From the NCBI GenBank assembly GCA_015350385.1, contig WNKI01000001.1, positions 3,825,965-3,889,964 on the forward strand: a DNA stretch of 64,000 bases. The letters run 5' to 3'. The position numbers and the translations under genes are program-made. This DNA is from Aculops lycopersici. Its lineage: Eukaryota; Arthropoda; Arachnida; Trombidiformes; Eriophyidae. The notes beneath the pieces are model-generated. The model was not told the origin of the DNA and ran no database searches. It saw only the letters and a program-made list of their open reading frames with translations. Below are positions 34,964-44,502 of the stretch, one piece after another; the stretch's first letter is position 1, and each line of letters starts with the position of its first letter.

Positions 34964-35923
34964 ATGCCTCTTCTAATTCAAGGCCAGGTAATGCATACAT
35001 TGCCAAGGTCAGTGGATGACTTCATTCAAGATTATCCTCAATATCAACTCGAATCTCGCAATATTAGATCACTGCAACCAATCCAAGTTGACCCTCAGGA
35101 ACCATACCTCTTTGTCCACCAAATGGAATCGGCTTGCGTTGCGGCCGAAGATTCAACTATTAGAATGATTGGTCTGGACGATATGACAACTTGTTGTAGT
35201 GCCATAATTAGACACACTGGTTCTTATGCCATGGGTGCTGGACACTTCGATGGCAACGATACAAAGGATGGATTGAATCGTATAATTGAAGGAGTGATTG
35301 AGCTCACAAACGATTGGGCCAGACGCAATAACTTAAACCAACTCCAACTTCACAATCAGTATAAGTTCGAGATTTACCTTATTGGTGGCTTCGAGGATGC
35401 TAGAAATATTTCGATTGATGTTGTCATGCAACTATTGGAGTGCCTCCACGAGACAAGTGTTGAATTACATCTAAGGACCGCGTGCATTTGTTCAAACAAC
35501 ACCTACTATCAAGACCACATTCCATATCCCTGTGTAACTGGTCTAATTTGCGAGGTTAGAACTGGCCGAATAGCTCCAGCTTCGTTTACATTCCAAGGTC
35601 CTCTCGAGGAAGTTCGAAGGCTTCGATTCGCCACCAAGCCACCACTGATAATGCATTCGATTTACAATCCGTATAACAAAATACTCGAAATTAAGCCTTA
35701 CGATTGGACGCTGACAGATGATACCATTCAACAATTATTAGGTCTAAACACAAATAGTTTTCTACACTTCTGGTCAACTTCGCCTCTGGCCGAAAAGCCA
35801 AATTTTGTGCCTTCATGCAAGGTAGCACTAAAATTTCTCAAAGACAATAGAAACTCACTATTTCCAGGCGGAAGATCTTATAAATTCATTAGGACAAATG
35901 GCAAATGGAAATTAGTCGAATAA
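34964..35923 (+). CDS. NTAN1: Protein N-terminal asparagine amidohydrolase
   Basis: A 319-residue single-exon enzyme, close to the family length (about 310). NTAN1 removes the side-chain amide from N-terminal Asn, turning it into Asp and feeding the protein into the arginine branch of the N-degron pathway. The family signature is seen at residues 72-93: DDMTTCCSAIIRHTGSYAMG followed by a GHFDG-type motif. Cys77 in TTC is the expected nucleophile. Later conserved blocks include the IYLIGGFEDAR stretch at about 147 and the C-terminal TNSFLHFWSTSPLAEKPNF. A conserved N-terminal LP.S motif (residues 13-16) is present. An ATTAAA poly(A) signal lies at 35969-35974. The gene converges with the Rubicon-like gene, with 267 bases between stop codons. 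Confidence 0.93.
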   Translation: MPLLIQGQVMHTLPRSVDDFIQDYPQYQLESRNIRSLQPIQVDPQEPYLFVHQMESACVAAEDSTIRMIGLDDMTTCCSAIIRHTGSYAMGAGHFDGNDTKDGLNRIIEGVIELTNDWARRNNLNQLQLHNQYKFEIYLIGGFEDARNISIDVVMQLLECLHETSVELHLRTACICSNNTYYQDHIPYPCVTGLICEVRTGRIAPASFTFQGPLEEVRRLRFATKPPLIMHSIYNPYNKILEIKPYDWTLTDDTIQQLLGLNTNSFLHFWSTSPLAEKPNFVPSCKVALKFLKDNRNSLFPGGRSYKFIRTNGKWKLVE

Positions 35924-36067
35924 TTGCAAGTAAGTTCGCTAAAATAAGAATTAATATAAATGATCTGCATTAAAATGTATTTAGGGTTTGGTCAATGTAG
36001 ATAACACTTAATCCACACTTGACTCAATCACGCATATTATGTATAAGTCATTAAGCTTGTAGATGGA

Positions 36068-36102
36068 CCGTTTTCCTTATCGGATAATGATAAGGAAAAC
36101 GG
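36068..36102. repeat. Perfect 13-bp hairpin between convergent genes
   Basis: Left arm 36068-36080 and right arm 36090-36102 are exact inverted copies (CCGTTTTCCTTAT) around a 9-base loop (CGGATAATG). Part of the loop is again complementary to TTATCCG at about 36126. It lies between the NTAN1 and Rubicon-like 3' ends and may be a transcript-end structure or a remnant of an inverted-repeat element. Confidence 0.8.
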
Positions 36103-36190
36103 ATCGTATAATTTTTTAACTCTAGTTATCCGATGTTATTAGTTTCTATATACTCTGATCAATCTTTATTATCGTGTAACTAAATTATTA

Positions 36191-37885
36191 TCACTTTGGA
36201 CTTGTTGCCGCTGATTGGCTAGTTGTTGCTCCGGCTACAACTTCCACAGATTCAGCCTTCCGTCTCTGAATCCTCTCACACCTGGGACAATTTTGGCCGC
36301 CGTCAATGAAACACTGCAAGTGGAAACAGCAACCACAAGCTCGACATTGAGCAACTCGACCAATCTCAAAGGGAAATATCAGTTCATGGGTTTGCACTTT
36401 CATTTCTCCTCCAGAGTTGGTTGAGGAAACCAAGCTGCTCGGTCCACATAGTTGGCAATAATGTCCCTTTGCCCTACATCTATCACATTGAGCAATATGC
36501 GCTATAGATCTAGTCACCAGATCATTCAGGTATTCGTAGAGTTTTCCATGCTGAATTTCGATTAAATTGTTAAGGGAATAAAGGTGAACATCGTCTTGTA
36601 ACAGGTGCTGATGGGTAAACGAGGTGTACTCTTGGTGTAGTTGATCCGTCTGAGTACAAGTTGAGATGTAGATCTTTAGGTAGTATAGCTGCATTCTAAT
36701 ATCAACAAGAAGTCTCAGCTTCTTTACTTTTCGATATAGCAAAGGGTTAATGTCTTCAATGTTGAACAAAGGTTCGTTTGCAATCTTGTCCACCAATTGT
36801 AAGGCAAAATGTGACACAGGATATTTGTGAAAATCCCACTTCTGTAATATGTAACATGGAAGGTTGATGGCCTTGTGGCTGAAACAACATTTGCAGAAGT
36901 ATTTGCCCAAATAGTGACAATACAATACTAATCTTCTAGCTAATTCGAGATCAATTTTAGTGCCACAACCGGCACACCTATAGTTTTGACGCTGCATAAG
37001 TTTCCTGAAGTTGGTCTCTTCGTGAATGTTAAAGATTATCTGAGCCCTAGGAGGTGCCCATTCATCGTTACCTCTCATCCTCACTTTGGTGTCAGATTGA
37101 TTTGTCGACTTTTCACTTGTGGCTACTGACTCAGTTTCTGATTCTAGATGGCCGTGATGATCCAGAGCGTCAGCTTTAGATAAAGTTGATAGGTCAGAGC
37201 TAAAATATTCTGGCGATTTGGATCTATGAGCCTCCGGCGAGGACATTGGAGTTTCGCCTCCTCGTTTCTCACAAAAGATCTTAACTAGATTCCAGGCAAC
37301 TCCAGGTGCCGAGAGTTGGTGGTGAGAGGAACTAGAGGGTAGAATTTCTTGTAGGGAATCCAAATGAGTTGCTAAACTTGATGCTGCGCATTTGCTTCGA
37401 TTAGTTCTATTATCATCATCGACATCCTCCCCACAAACATCATTATCAGTTGAGGTGTCGAATCCCGTTGCGTTAGCCGTATCACTTATTCTGCATGTTT
37501 CCATCCATGAAATAACATTGTCTATGATTTCGAAGTGTTCGTTCTCTGCTTCAACATTAATAATAGGGTAGTCGGCATCTTTGGTAGTGCTTGAATTGAA
37601 TGCCGACATCGCTGTGGTCTTGTAGGCCGACGCTTTGCTAGAATTCTTGCGTTGCCTATCCGGTTTCTGTTCGGTGTTTGTGGAATCGGAGGTCTCGTCC
37701 TCTAAAAAATGGCTGTCTGCCGAATTTGGATGCAAGCCTTGTAACCTTTTGTCGTGATATTGACGGTGGTGATGTTTGTCATTGTAACTATTATTACGTA
37801 TCTGATTTTCTTCTGCCCCAGAATCACCAAACAACACTTCAGTTCTGTAGAAATTTTCTAATATGATTGGAGAACCCGAGAGCAT
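36191..37885 (-). CDS. Rubicon/Pacer-family protein (Rubicon homology domain)
   Basis: A 564-residue ORF. Residues about 1-280 are hydrophilic and Ser/Asp-rich. From about 285 to 540 it carries a full Rubicon homology domain: the zinc ligands CAGCG, then LGKYFCKCC, the helical block KWDFHKYPVSHFALQL, the DINPLLYRKVKKLR segment, DDVHLYSLNNL, a second zinc cluster CDRC...CQLC, and the final CRACGCCFHLQC...CPRCER. In Rubicon, Pacer, PLEKHM1 and DEF8 this domain binds RAB7 and regulates autophagosome or endosome maturation. The block order best matches Rubicon/Pacer. No RUN domain is present, so its architecture is closest to Pacer, although arthropod Rubicon with an unseen upstream exon is possible. 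A minus-strand AATAAA lies at 36170-36165, 21 bases past the stop. Confidence 0.88.
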   Translation of the reverse strand: MLSGSPIILENFYRTEVLFGDSGAEENQIRNNSYNDKHHHRQYHDKRLQGLHPNSADSHFLEDETSDSTNTEQKPDRQRKNSSKASAYKTTAMSAFNSSTTKDADYPIINVEAENEHFEIIDNVISWMETCRISDTANATGFDTSTDNDVCGEDVDDDNRTNRSKCAASSLATHLDSLQEILPSSSSHHQLSAPGVAWNLVKIFCEKRGGETPMSSPEAHRSKSPEYFSSDLSTLSKADALDHHGHLESETESVATSEKSTNQSDTKVRMRGNDEWAPPRAQIIFNIHEETNFRKLMQRQNYRCAGCGTKIDLELARRLVLYCHYLGKYFCKCCFSHKAINLPCYILQKWDFHKYPVSHFALQLVDKIANEPLFNIEDINPLLYRKVKKLRLLVDIRMQLYYLKIYISTCTQTDQLHQEYTSFTHQHLLQDDVHLYSLNNLIEIQHGKLYEYLNDLVTRSIAHIAQCDRCRAKGHYCQLCGPSSLVSSTNSGGEMKVQTHELIFPFEIGRVAQCRACGCCFHLQCFIDGGQNCPRCERIQRRKAESVEVVAGATTSQSAATSPK

Positions 37886-38207
37886 TATAATAGCGCTTCA
37901 TTCGATGATGTTCAACATGAAGTATCCCTATTCTTTATGATGAATAAACGTAATGAATTTTCTGTGATTTTATCATGGAAAGATTAGAATTAGACTATGA
38001 AAAGGTGTCAAATTTTTCATTGTTATGGTATTTATTGTATGTTTGTTTACATTAAAATATTGCAGCATTCAACATTAAAAACAGTGGCAGCGACGTCGAT
38101 GGCGATGGCGCGAACTTTGCACTGACGCACGATAGCCTCAGATTGACTCATTGGTAGTTGAGTTCGTGATTGACTTTTTATTAAGTTTCGTTTCATATCC
38201 TTTTCAT
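37886..38207. other. Intergenic, 0.3 kb
   Basis: Spacer between two minus-strand genes, holding the Rubicon-like promoter and the TMEM19 3' flank. A minus-strand AATAAA for TMEM19 lies at 38182-38177. Nothing else is seen. Confidence 0.6.
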
Positions 38208-39608
38208 CTATAAATTTGCCCAGATAAATCTACCAAAATATGGGGTCACTAGAGCTGTTATCAAAGTGGACATTAAATTTACCGAGTGGTTGTCGAGAAT
38301 TTCTGAGCCAGATATCCACACGACACCGGGACGTGACTTGCTAACAATCTTGCCAGTCGATTTTTCATAACCTGAAAATTGCACTGTGGCTCCAATGATT
38401 GAGTCAATGAGAGAGCCCAATAAACCAGCAATGGTGCCAACAATGAGTAGAGGCCATTGAGGTGGACTCCTTAGTAGAATCTCGCGGTTTATACAAATAA
38501 GTGTGAATATATAATAAGTGAGGCCGCAAATGAAGCCACCAAGAGCACTGCAGAGCAAGCCTAATACTGTAACTCCTCCATTAGTTCCCTTTGGCACTCG
38601 AGTGAAAGGACTCGTTATAAGTCTTGGCTGAGCTGAGGACAGGGCAGGTGCCAATTCTGAGGCTAGAGTATCACCACAAGCGCAGGCTACCGAGCCAAGG
38701 AATGCTATTGAGAGCCAAGTTGGAAAATAATCATATGGAAAGTTGATGGGCAACTCGTTAGCTGGTCCCTTTTCAATAAGTAATAAAATTGAGATTTCCA
38801 TTCCAACGCCACCATTTGAGATCACTTGAATCCAATTCCTCCTTCCTCCTGAACTCCCTTCATCCTCGTCAAACTCCTTCAATTTGGCTTTGTATTTGGT
38901 CGCTCTAGTGCCTGCCAAGAAGAAGGCAACGGTTGTTGCTATCATGCAAAGATTGCTCAAGGTTTCGACAAAACCCATAACAAAAGCGGTCAACATAGCG
39001 GGGGCATCTAGTTTCTTGTTCTTGGCTGCATTATATAATATTAGCGAGGGTATAAATATAGATAGGAAACATCTTAACGGCGACAGTTCCGATTCGCTAC
39101 TTCTAAAGGGCAATAAATAATGAATGACCCAAACAATAAGAGACAATGGAAGAACGATTGCCAAGACGCCGGGTAGAATATGAGGCGAAGCGGTTAGCTT
39201 GTTGGCCATTTCGTTGTTTCTGTCTAAAATGTCAAAATTATCGTTATTATTTCCTAGATGACTGCTATGATAACTAAAGTTTTTGTTACTTAAGTTGCTG
39301 CTGTTTCTCCTGATTTGCCTGAGTTTTGGTTGCGGTTGCGATTGTCCACTGTGAGAGGGGATCGGTGGAGGTCCTGTTTGTGATGTAGCTGTTGTCGATG
39401 GAAGAGATAGAGGCTGATCCTCAGCAACTTGTTGCTGATTTTTCTCTGGATTGCTCTTGACCAGGCTGAATAGAGATAATGTGGCGAATATCCGACCTCT
39501 CAATCGGAATAGAATCAATTTAGTGAGTCGGAATATTAACAAGATGATTGCACATGGAGTCAATCGAGAGATCAAGCTGCACCAAGCGTATGCCTTCCTA
39601 ATCAGCAT
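38208..39608 (-). CDS. TMEM19: TMEM19 family membrane protein
   Basis: A 466-residue polytopic membrane protein of the DUF92/TMEM19 family, whose plant member VTE6 is a phytyl-phosphate kinase; the animal activity is not established. The family core spans residues about 140-460. It includes ISNGGVGMEISIL, the CACGDTLASELAPALS motif, KGTNGGVTVLGL, and the stretch around GSLIDSIIGATVQFSGYE, followed by a C-terminal block ending PYFGRFIWANL. Hydrophobic helices alternate throughout. Unusually, residues about 50-130 are a Ser/Gln/Pro-rich insertion between a first hydrophobic segment and the core, making the protein about 130 residues longer than vertebrate TMEM19. An alternative start at the Met beginning MANKLTASPH would give a typical length. 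Confidence 0.88.
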   Translation of the reverse strand: MLIRKAYAWCSLISRLTPCAIILLIFRLTKLILFRLRGRIFATLSLFSLVKSNPEKNQQQVAEDQPLSLPSTTATSQTGPPPIPSHSGQSQPQPKLRQIRRNSSNLSNKNFSYHSSHLGNNNDNFDILDRNNEMANKLTASPHILPGVLAIVLPLSLIVWVIHYLLPFRSSESELSPLRCFLSIFIPSLILYNAAKNKKLDAPAMLTAFVMGFVETLSNLCMIATTVAFFLAGTRATKYKAKLKEFDEDEGSSGGRRNWIQVISNGGVGMEISILLLIEKGPANELPINFPYDYFPTWLSIAFLGSVACACGDTLASELAPALSSAQPRLITSPFTRVPKGTNGGVTVLGLLCSALGGFICGLTYYIFTLICINREILLRSPPQWPLLIVGTIAGLLGSLIDSIIGATVQFSGYEKSTGKIVSKSRPGVVWISGSEILDNHSVNLMSTLITALVTPYFGRFIWANL

Positions 39609-41342
39609 CGAATGTATTTGGTATTCTCGCGCTCGTTTGTTTTGTTAATAATATGTTGATTGTTGACAGAAGATTTCCCTTGATTTCCTTTGAAACAATG
39701 AGTCAACATTACTCAAGAAAACAATATCGATTGTTGGTGCAATTGGAATGTCTCGGATGGCCTTACAACAGTTAATCTTGCATGCAATCTGAACATGTGA
39801 CTTCTGAACCTTTCCTTGGTTTAGCTGGGCTTTGATAATATTAATTTAGTAGATGATTATTTTAGTGATAGTTCTTCTAACTTCTGGCAACCTTGTCAGC
39901 AAGTTCAAAGGTCAACAAGTTCCCTAGTGGAAGCTGAATGGATGGATGGCTGGATGATGCTTCCCAGAACCTTTGGCGGAGGCACTGCCAACCTGACAAA
40001 AAGGCTAGGGGCTTCACAAATAATATTCAAGGTATCCAATAGGAATAGTTGATTTTGTGCCAAAGACAAGGAAACTCATCATGTTGAGGTGATTTCACAA
40101 CATTACTTTGGAGAGCTTCTTACTTTAACTCTTGAAACTCTCTAACACCGCAATGCGAATCTCCATTGGCCCAGTCAAATATTTCCACCACCTCTCGTGG
40201 CTTCAAGTTTCGCCGCCCGCGGCGACTACTGCCACCGCTGCTATTGCTGCCGGCCTGCCGCAACGTGTGAGCGCATCTGTCTTTGGTGGCGTCTGCCATT
40301 TGGCGTGTGTGGGCCCATTGACTTGTGCACTGAAGATGGATAGTGAGGGATCGAGAGAGCAGACTAACATTTTTAGTCTGTCAGGCATTTTGACTTAGTT
40401 TTGTTATCCCATCTCGCAGCCAGATTTCCATCTTGTTTCTTGGCGACTCTCTTGGTTACAAAAGTGCGAGGCAAATTGTGCGACGCAACTGGCCGACTTT
40501 GTGCACTTGATTTACAACAGCTATGCAAAGCAATCTTGTACAGCTGTGTAACCTTGATTTGGCCTCAAAAACAACACATGCACCAAGTCCATTGTGTCTG
40601 TACCATTGCGAGTCTCTAGGTGCCGTGCACAAACGGGAACTTGTAATCGTAGTTGTGGTTTGCGTCCTCAAAGGAAGCGCCGGAGTCCTTGCAAGTTACT
40701 TTTTTTATTGTTGTTCCATGATTTTCAATCTTGGGCATGCGAAGTTGATGTGTTTGGAATGACTTCAAAATCAACATCACAAAACTCGTGTGCAAAGCCA
40801 AGATTTTGAGGGCGACGAGGGGAGAGGTGTTTACTGAAACCTTATCCAATGCAAGATGAAACGCACACGATGCTCACGATGCAAATTGGTCTTGGGCCTA
40901 GGTGATGGGATGCTTATGTTTAAACTGATGCTTGTGATGAGAGATGCGATCTACCTTTCAAAAAGAGGACTCGTGGTGTAATTCAGTAACTATCCCTGAA
41001 GAAGAAAGAGACAAGTAGCCAGGCAGCCGAGCGATTGTAGTGGAGTTTGCAACAGCAACTGGAGCATAAGATGGAGGCATAGAGGATGTGAATTTAATTT
41101 GCATCTTCTCGGATCAATTAATAGTTCGAGTTTTTGTTTGCTTGGGGTTTTGTTCTGCTAACACCATTGCAGTGATAAATATATTTGCCTTTTATCTCAT
41201 AGTTGTTAAAATTTTCAGGTGAGATTCGTTGCGTTATCTGCTGGTTGCAGAGAAACTGGAGGAAGAACGTCACTAGGTATCTGAATCGTTAAACAAGCAA
41301 GACGACTTCCATTCTGAAAGCAAAGATACACATCAAGACAAA
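39609..41342. other. Divergent intergenic region, 1.7 kb
   Basis: Separates the TMEM19 start (minus) from the PIG-Z start (plus) and should contain both promoters. Several short ORFs overlap on both strands between 40130 and 40850, with no recognisable product. No repeat of note. Confidence 0.5.
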
Positions 41343-43325
41343 ATGACCTCACATCACTGGCAACAAACATTAACCAAGAGCAAGCATGAACCTAGAATAG
41401 TGTTGATATTATTGGCATTATTAAGGATATTTATATGTTTTCTGCCTCTCAACTATTCTAGTTACTTCCACGAGGAAGAGTTTTTGCCTTCGTCAGAGTT
41501 ACTGGCCAATAGATATTTTAAAAGCAAAATTGAAACGGACAAACTAGAATTTGACTTCGACAGACCAACTAAGTCCATCTTTGTGCCAAGTATCTTGATT
41601 AATGTAGCATTCAAATTTTTACCCGACCAGAAAGCGCCCAGCGCTTATAGCCTACTTGTTGCACCACGAATTGCCTATACGTTAGTGTCATTTGTGATTG
41701 ATTATTCTTTGTATAAACTATGCCAATATTACTCATCACGAGGATTTTGGTACTTTCCCATATCATTCATCTATCAAACCTCATTCATAACTTTATGTCT
41801 ATTCACAAAAACCTTAAGCAATGTGCCCGAAGCGGCAATATTATCTCTATTATTGGTTATCGTATGTCGAGCCATCAAGCCAAGATTTAGAATTGTATTT
41901 GTAACACCAAACAGGAAACGGCCAGCAAGCGAGCGCGTCAAGGTAACAACTCAATTGGCATCTTCAATATTAGTTGGTTTCTTGGTCACTCTTGGTACCT
42001 TTAACAGGCCAACATTTTTAGCATTCGCTCTAGTTCCCCTAGTCTATTGGACTTTGGAGAGTTTTAAACGAAACTCCATAAATCCAATACTAACGCTACA
42101 TAGAGCCATAGTTCCTGCTGCTCTCGCGGCCTTTCTAACGACAATATTAATAAGCGGATATGACACAATATTCTATCGAGATATCAAAACTTTCATGGAT
42201 ATGTTGGATGATTTATTCAAGTTTAGACTGAGGAAGTTCCGAGATGTATCAAACAAAAACTGGATAGTAACTCCGTATAACTTTTTTACCACCTCCTGGC
42301 AAGCTAGTCGGAATACTCAATACCAAATAGTAACTCAATCAGCAGGCCCACCTTATTATCATTTTCTAGTCAACTTTCCACTGGCCTTTAACCTATTGGC
42401 AGTGTTATTCTATCGAAAATTATGCCATTTCATGTCCACAAGAGCGGGACTAAGAAAATTGACATTCAGCTCTCATCGAATCTATTCTTTGATGCTGATA
42501 ACAATTATAGTTTCACTTATACTATTTAGCTTCATTCCAAATCAAGAACTCAGGCTCCTATTGCCTCTAATAATCCCGCTGACATACCTATTCGGTTTCA
42601 AGATTTACTCGAGCAACAAGCTACTACCTCTATGGCTATTGGCTAATTTAGCTTTAGCATACGCGTTCACAACTCTACATGAGGCCGCCATAAACAAAGC
42701 TATTCATCACCTAAACCCAATATTGAGATCACATGCTAGTCAAAAAGAAAATCGAACCAACTACCACCTGTTAGCCGTGAAAACGTCTCATCTGCCAACA
42801 TATTTGTGGAATCTGCCAGCCAACGATTCTCGTTTCCACTTTGATATGGACGACAATTCAGAGATAGAGGATAAAAAGTGCATTTACCATAAGATGCGTC
42901 CAGTTTTGGATCATGTTGAGCAAAATCTGGATGTCGATCATGTCGTCTACTTCATCATACCAAATTTACACTCAAATTTACTTGAAAACTACTACAGTCA
43001 CTATCTTATGAATCAAACTGAACCCATTAGTTTGGTGAAGAGTTTCGAGCCACACGTTTCAGGTTGCGATCTCAAATTGGGTAGAATTTTTATGGAGAAG
43101 AACGGTCTAGCCAGTTGGCGCAAGGCCTTCGGATTGTCAATCTACAGATTGGATTTCAGAATGTCGATTGAAGATGAAGATAAAGTTGAAGTTGGTATTT
43201 CCTCACCTGTTAGTGATAAGTTGGAGAAAAATCTACCTGAGCATGGGGAGATTCTACTTGATGAACAACAACAACAACAGGGGAAGGAGGAAAAAGAGGA
43301 GATAAAGAAAGTTGAAGTAAGGTAA
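41343..43325 (+). CDS. PIGZ: GPI mannosyltransferase 4 (PIG-Z/SMP3 type)
   Basis: A 660-residue GT22-family glycosyltransferase of the endoplasmic reticulum, expected to add a fourth mannose to the GPI-anchor core using dolichol-phosphate-mannose. It has many membrane helices (from about residue 18). The luminal family motif HPDE after the first helix appears here as H43-E44-E45-E46 (NYSSYFHEEEF), so Pro and Asp are both replaced by Glu. The diagnostic FNRPTFLAFALVPL block lies at about 222-235, TSWQASRNTQYQ at about 319, the HFLVNFPLAFNL stretch at about 339-350, and NQELRLLLPLIIPL at about 400. Residues 635-660 form a Gln/Lys/Glu-rich tail not typical of the family. The subtype (PIG-Z rather than PIG-B or ALG12) rests on the FNRPTF block. 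Confidence 0.85.
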   Translation: MTSHHWQQTLTKSKHEPRIVLILLALLRIFICFLPLNYSSYFHEEEFLPSSELLANRYFKSKIETDKLEFDFDRPTKSIFVPSILINVAFKFLPDQKAPSAYSLLVAPRIAYTLVSFVIDYSLYKLCQYYSSRGFWYFPISFIYQTSFITLCLFTKTLSNVPEAAILSLLLVIVCRAIKPRFRIVFVTPNRKRPASERVKVTTQLASSILVGFLVTLGTFNRPTFLAFALVPLVYWTLESFKRNSINPILTLHRAIVPAALAAFLTTILISGYDTIFYRDIKTFMDMLDDLFKFRLRKFRDVSNKNWIVTPYNFFTTSWQASRNTQYQIVTQSAGPPYYHFLVNFPLAFNLLAVLFYRKLCHFMSTRAGLRKLTFSSHRIYSLMLITIIVSLILFSFIPNQELRLLLPLIIPLTYLFGFKIYSSNKLLPLWLLANLALAYAFTTLHEAAINKAIHHLNPILRSHASQKENRTNYHLLAVKTSHLPTYLWNLPANDSRFHFDMDDNSEIEDKKCIYHKMRPVLDHVEQNLDVDHVVYFIIPNLHSNLLENYYSHYLMNQTEPISLVKSFEPHVSGCDLKLGRIFMEKNGLASWRKAFGLSIYRLDFRMSIEDEDKVEVGISSPVSDKLEKNLPEHGEILLDEQQQQQGKEEKEEIKKVEVR

Positions 43326-43483
43326 CAGCTATAATTTTGTTGTATTTTTATATCATTTATTGATAAAATTATTATCTCATGACTCATCTCAAATCTCATA
43401 TTTAGATTCGCTTTTTGATCATATTGAAGCAAACAGTGAACATTTAGACTTATTAGAATGGATAAATTGGCAATGATTTCTTG

Positions 43484-43966
43484 TTAGTTGTTTGGTTGAT
43501 TAGGATTTGTACTTATTCCTGGACTGGATGTAGATTTAGTTGTAGTTGATGCTTGAGGATCCACTCCATCGACTGAGCCCAAAATCTCGTCTTGAACTGT
43601 TACCTTCTTAACTTGACCTTGATCCTCGCCCTTTCGAAGCCCAAGCAACGAGGCCCAATCAATGTGGTTCTTCTTCTTTATCACAACCTCCTTGTTGATG
43701 TTGATTTTGGTGTGTCCAAAAAGAGTGGGCCTAACCTTAACGCTAGTCTTGGTTCTAATATCCTCCTCGCGATCCTCTTTTCCCTGCTCCTCCTCCACAC
43801 TGGACTCCCTTGCCTCCTTGAACGAAGCATCAGTTTTGCTACTTTCGCCCCTCGATTTCGACTTGGAAGCGCCTCGATCTGTGCTAGGGTTTGGCAACTT
43901 CCGCTCCTGATTCAAGTCCAACTCGGAGTCTGGGTAGTCCACTGGTTCGCCCTCGAGACTCGGCAT
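43484..43966 (-). CDS. Hydrophilic ORF in frame directly behind the Gly/Tyr-rich peptide stop codon
   Basis: A 160-codon ORF, charged and disordered (Lys/Glu/Ser/Thr-rich), with no recognised domain. Its ATG lies one codon after the TAA that ends the Gly/Tyr-rich peptide (43972-43970), and the two are in the same reading frame. I see no minus-strand AATAAA or ATTAAA between the two ORFs or inside this one. The next AATAAA is at about 43362-43357, beyond this ORF, so both probably sit on one transcript. It may be a readthrough extension, a second cistron, an exon used after removal of a short intron, or simply a long open 3' UTR. A plus-strand ORF of similar length overlaps it, so coding status is uncertain. 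Confidence 0.4.
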   Translation of the reverse strand: MPSLEGEPVDYPDSELDLNQERKLPNPSTDRGASKSKSRGESSKTDASFKEARESSVEEEQGKEDREEDIRTKTSVKVRPTLFGHTKININKEVVIKKKNHIDWASLLGLRKGEDQGQVKKVTVQDEILGSVDGVDPQASTTTKSTSSPGISTNPNQPNN

Positions 43967-43969
43967 ACT

Positions 43970-44203
43970 TTAGAAGCCACCGTATCCGCCGTAACCGCTG
44001 TAGCGGTTGCCGTACTCGTTGCCGTATCCGTAACCGCGGTGTCCGTAGCCTTGGTTGTATGCGTAGGATGGCTCGTAGTACTGGTATCTTGGCTCGTAAT
44101 ATGGGTGGCCATGGTGTCCATGGGAAAACTTGCCCTCCTCCTTCTTGCCAAAGTTTCCAGCAACTAGGGCAACGCCAATGCAGGCCACGAGCAGACAAAC
44201 AAT
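43970..44203 (-). CDS. Gly/Tyr-rich secreted peptide, second exon
   Basis: Starts after an acceptor (CACATTTAG ending at 44204) and continues in frame from a four-codon first exon. Together they encode about 81 residues. A signal peptide with the core IVCLLVACIGVALV is followed by a His-rich patch (SHGHHGHPYYEP) and a C-terminal half dominated by GYG repeats ending GYGGYGGF. Such composition occurs in arthropod cuticle or silk-like proteins and in nematode GYG-rich antimicrobial peptides, and sequence alone cannot decide. The ORF ends at TAA (43972-43970), with another in-frame ORF behind it. Confidence 0.8.
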   Translation of the reverse strand: MVCLLVACIGVALVAGNFGKKEEGKFSHGHHGHPYYEPRYQYYEPSYAYNQGYGHRGYGYGNEYGNRYSGYGGYGGF

Positions 44204-44317
44204 CTAAATGTGGTTGTATGAACCGGAAGTGTAGAGGGAAATATAATTAGGGTTAGCTTGAAATACAAACAATGTCTGTTGCTGTAATATTATGATTAAT
44301 TGTAAACTAAAACTCAC

Positions 44318-44329
44318 CAAGAATTTCAT
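44318..44329 (-). CDS. Gly/Tyr-rich secreted peptide, first exon (Met-Lys-Phe-Leu)
   Basis: ATGAAATTCTTG followed by a GTGAGT donor. The phase-0 intron of 114 bases (44317-44204) splits the signal peptide. This arrangement is common in small arthropod cuticle and secreted peptide genes, and the TATA box upstream supports the start. Confidence 0.8.
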
Positions 44330-44420
44330 TTTCACTTGTGATTTTTTTTTCTAAAAATTTTCTGAATCCAAATCAATCAACTTTGATACTCCGACTAAGG
44401 AGCCACAGGTGGTCGTGCGC

Positions 44421-44428
44421 CTTTTATA
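44421..44428 (-). promoter_or_regulatory. TATA box of the Gly/Tyr-rich peptide gene
   Basis: The minus strand reads GGTATAAAAG about 92 bases before the ATG. With a start site about 30 bases downstream, the 5' UTR would be about 60-70 bases. A strong TATA box suggests tissue- or stage-restricted high expression. Confidence 0.7.
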
Positions 44429-44502
44429 CCCGATGGCCGCCAGCCCGAATGACTTGAACGAGAAAAGGAAACTAAATAATAACAAGCTAAGTTTATTGGT
44501 GA

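Noticed and set aside
43592..44250. Plus-strand ORFs over the Gly/Tyr-rich peptide locus
   Set aside because: They are antisense shadows of a gene supported by a signal peptide, splice sites and a TATA box on the minus strand.
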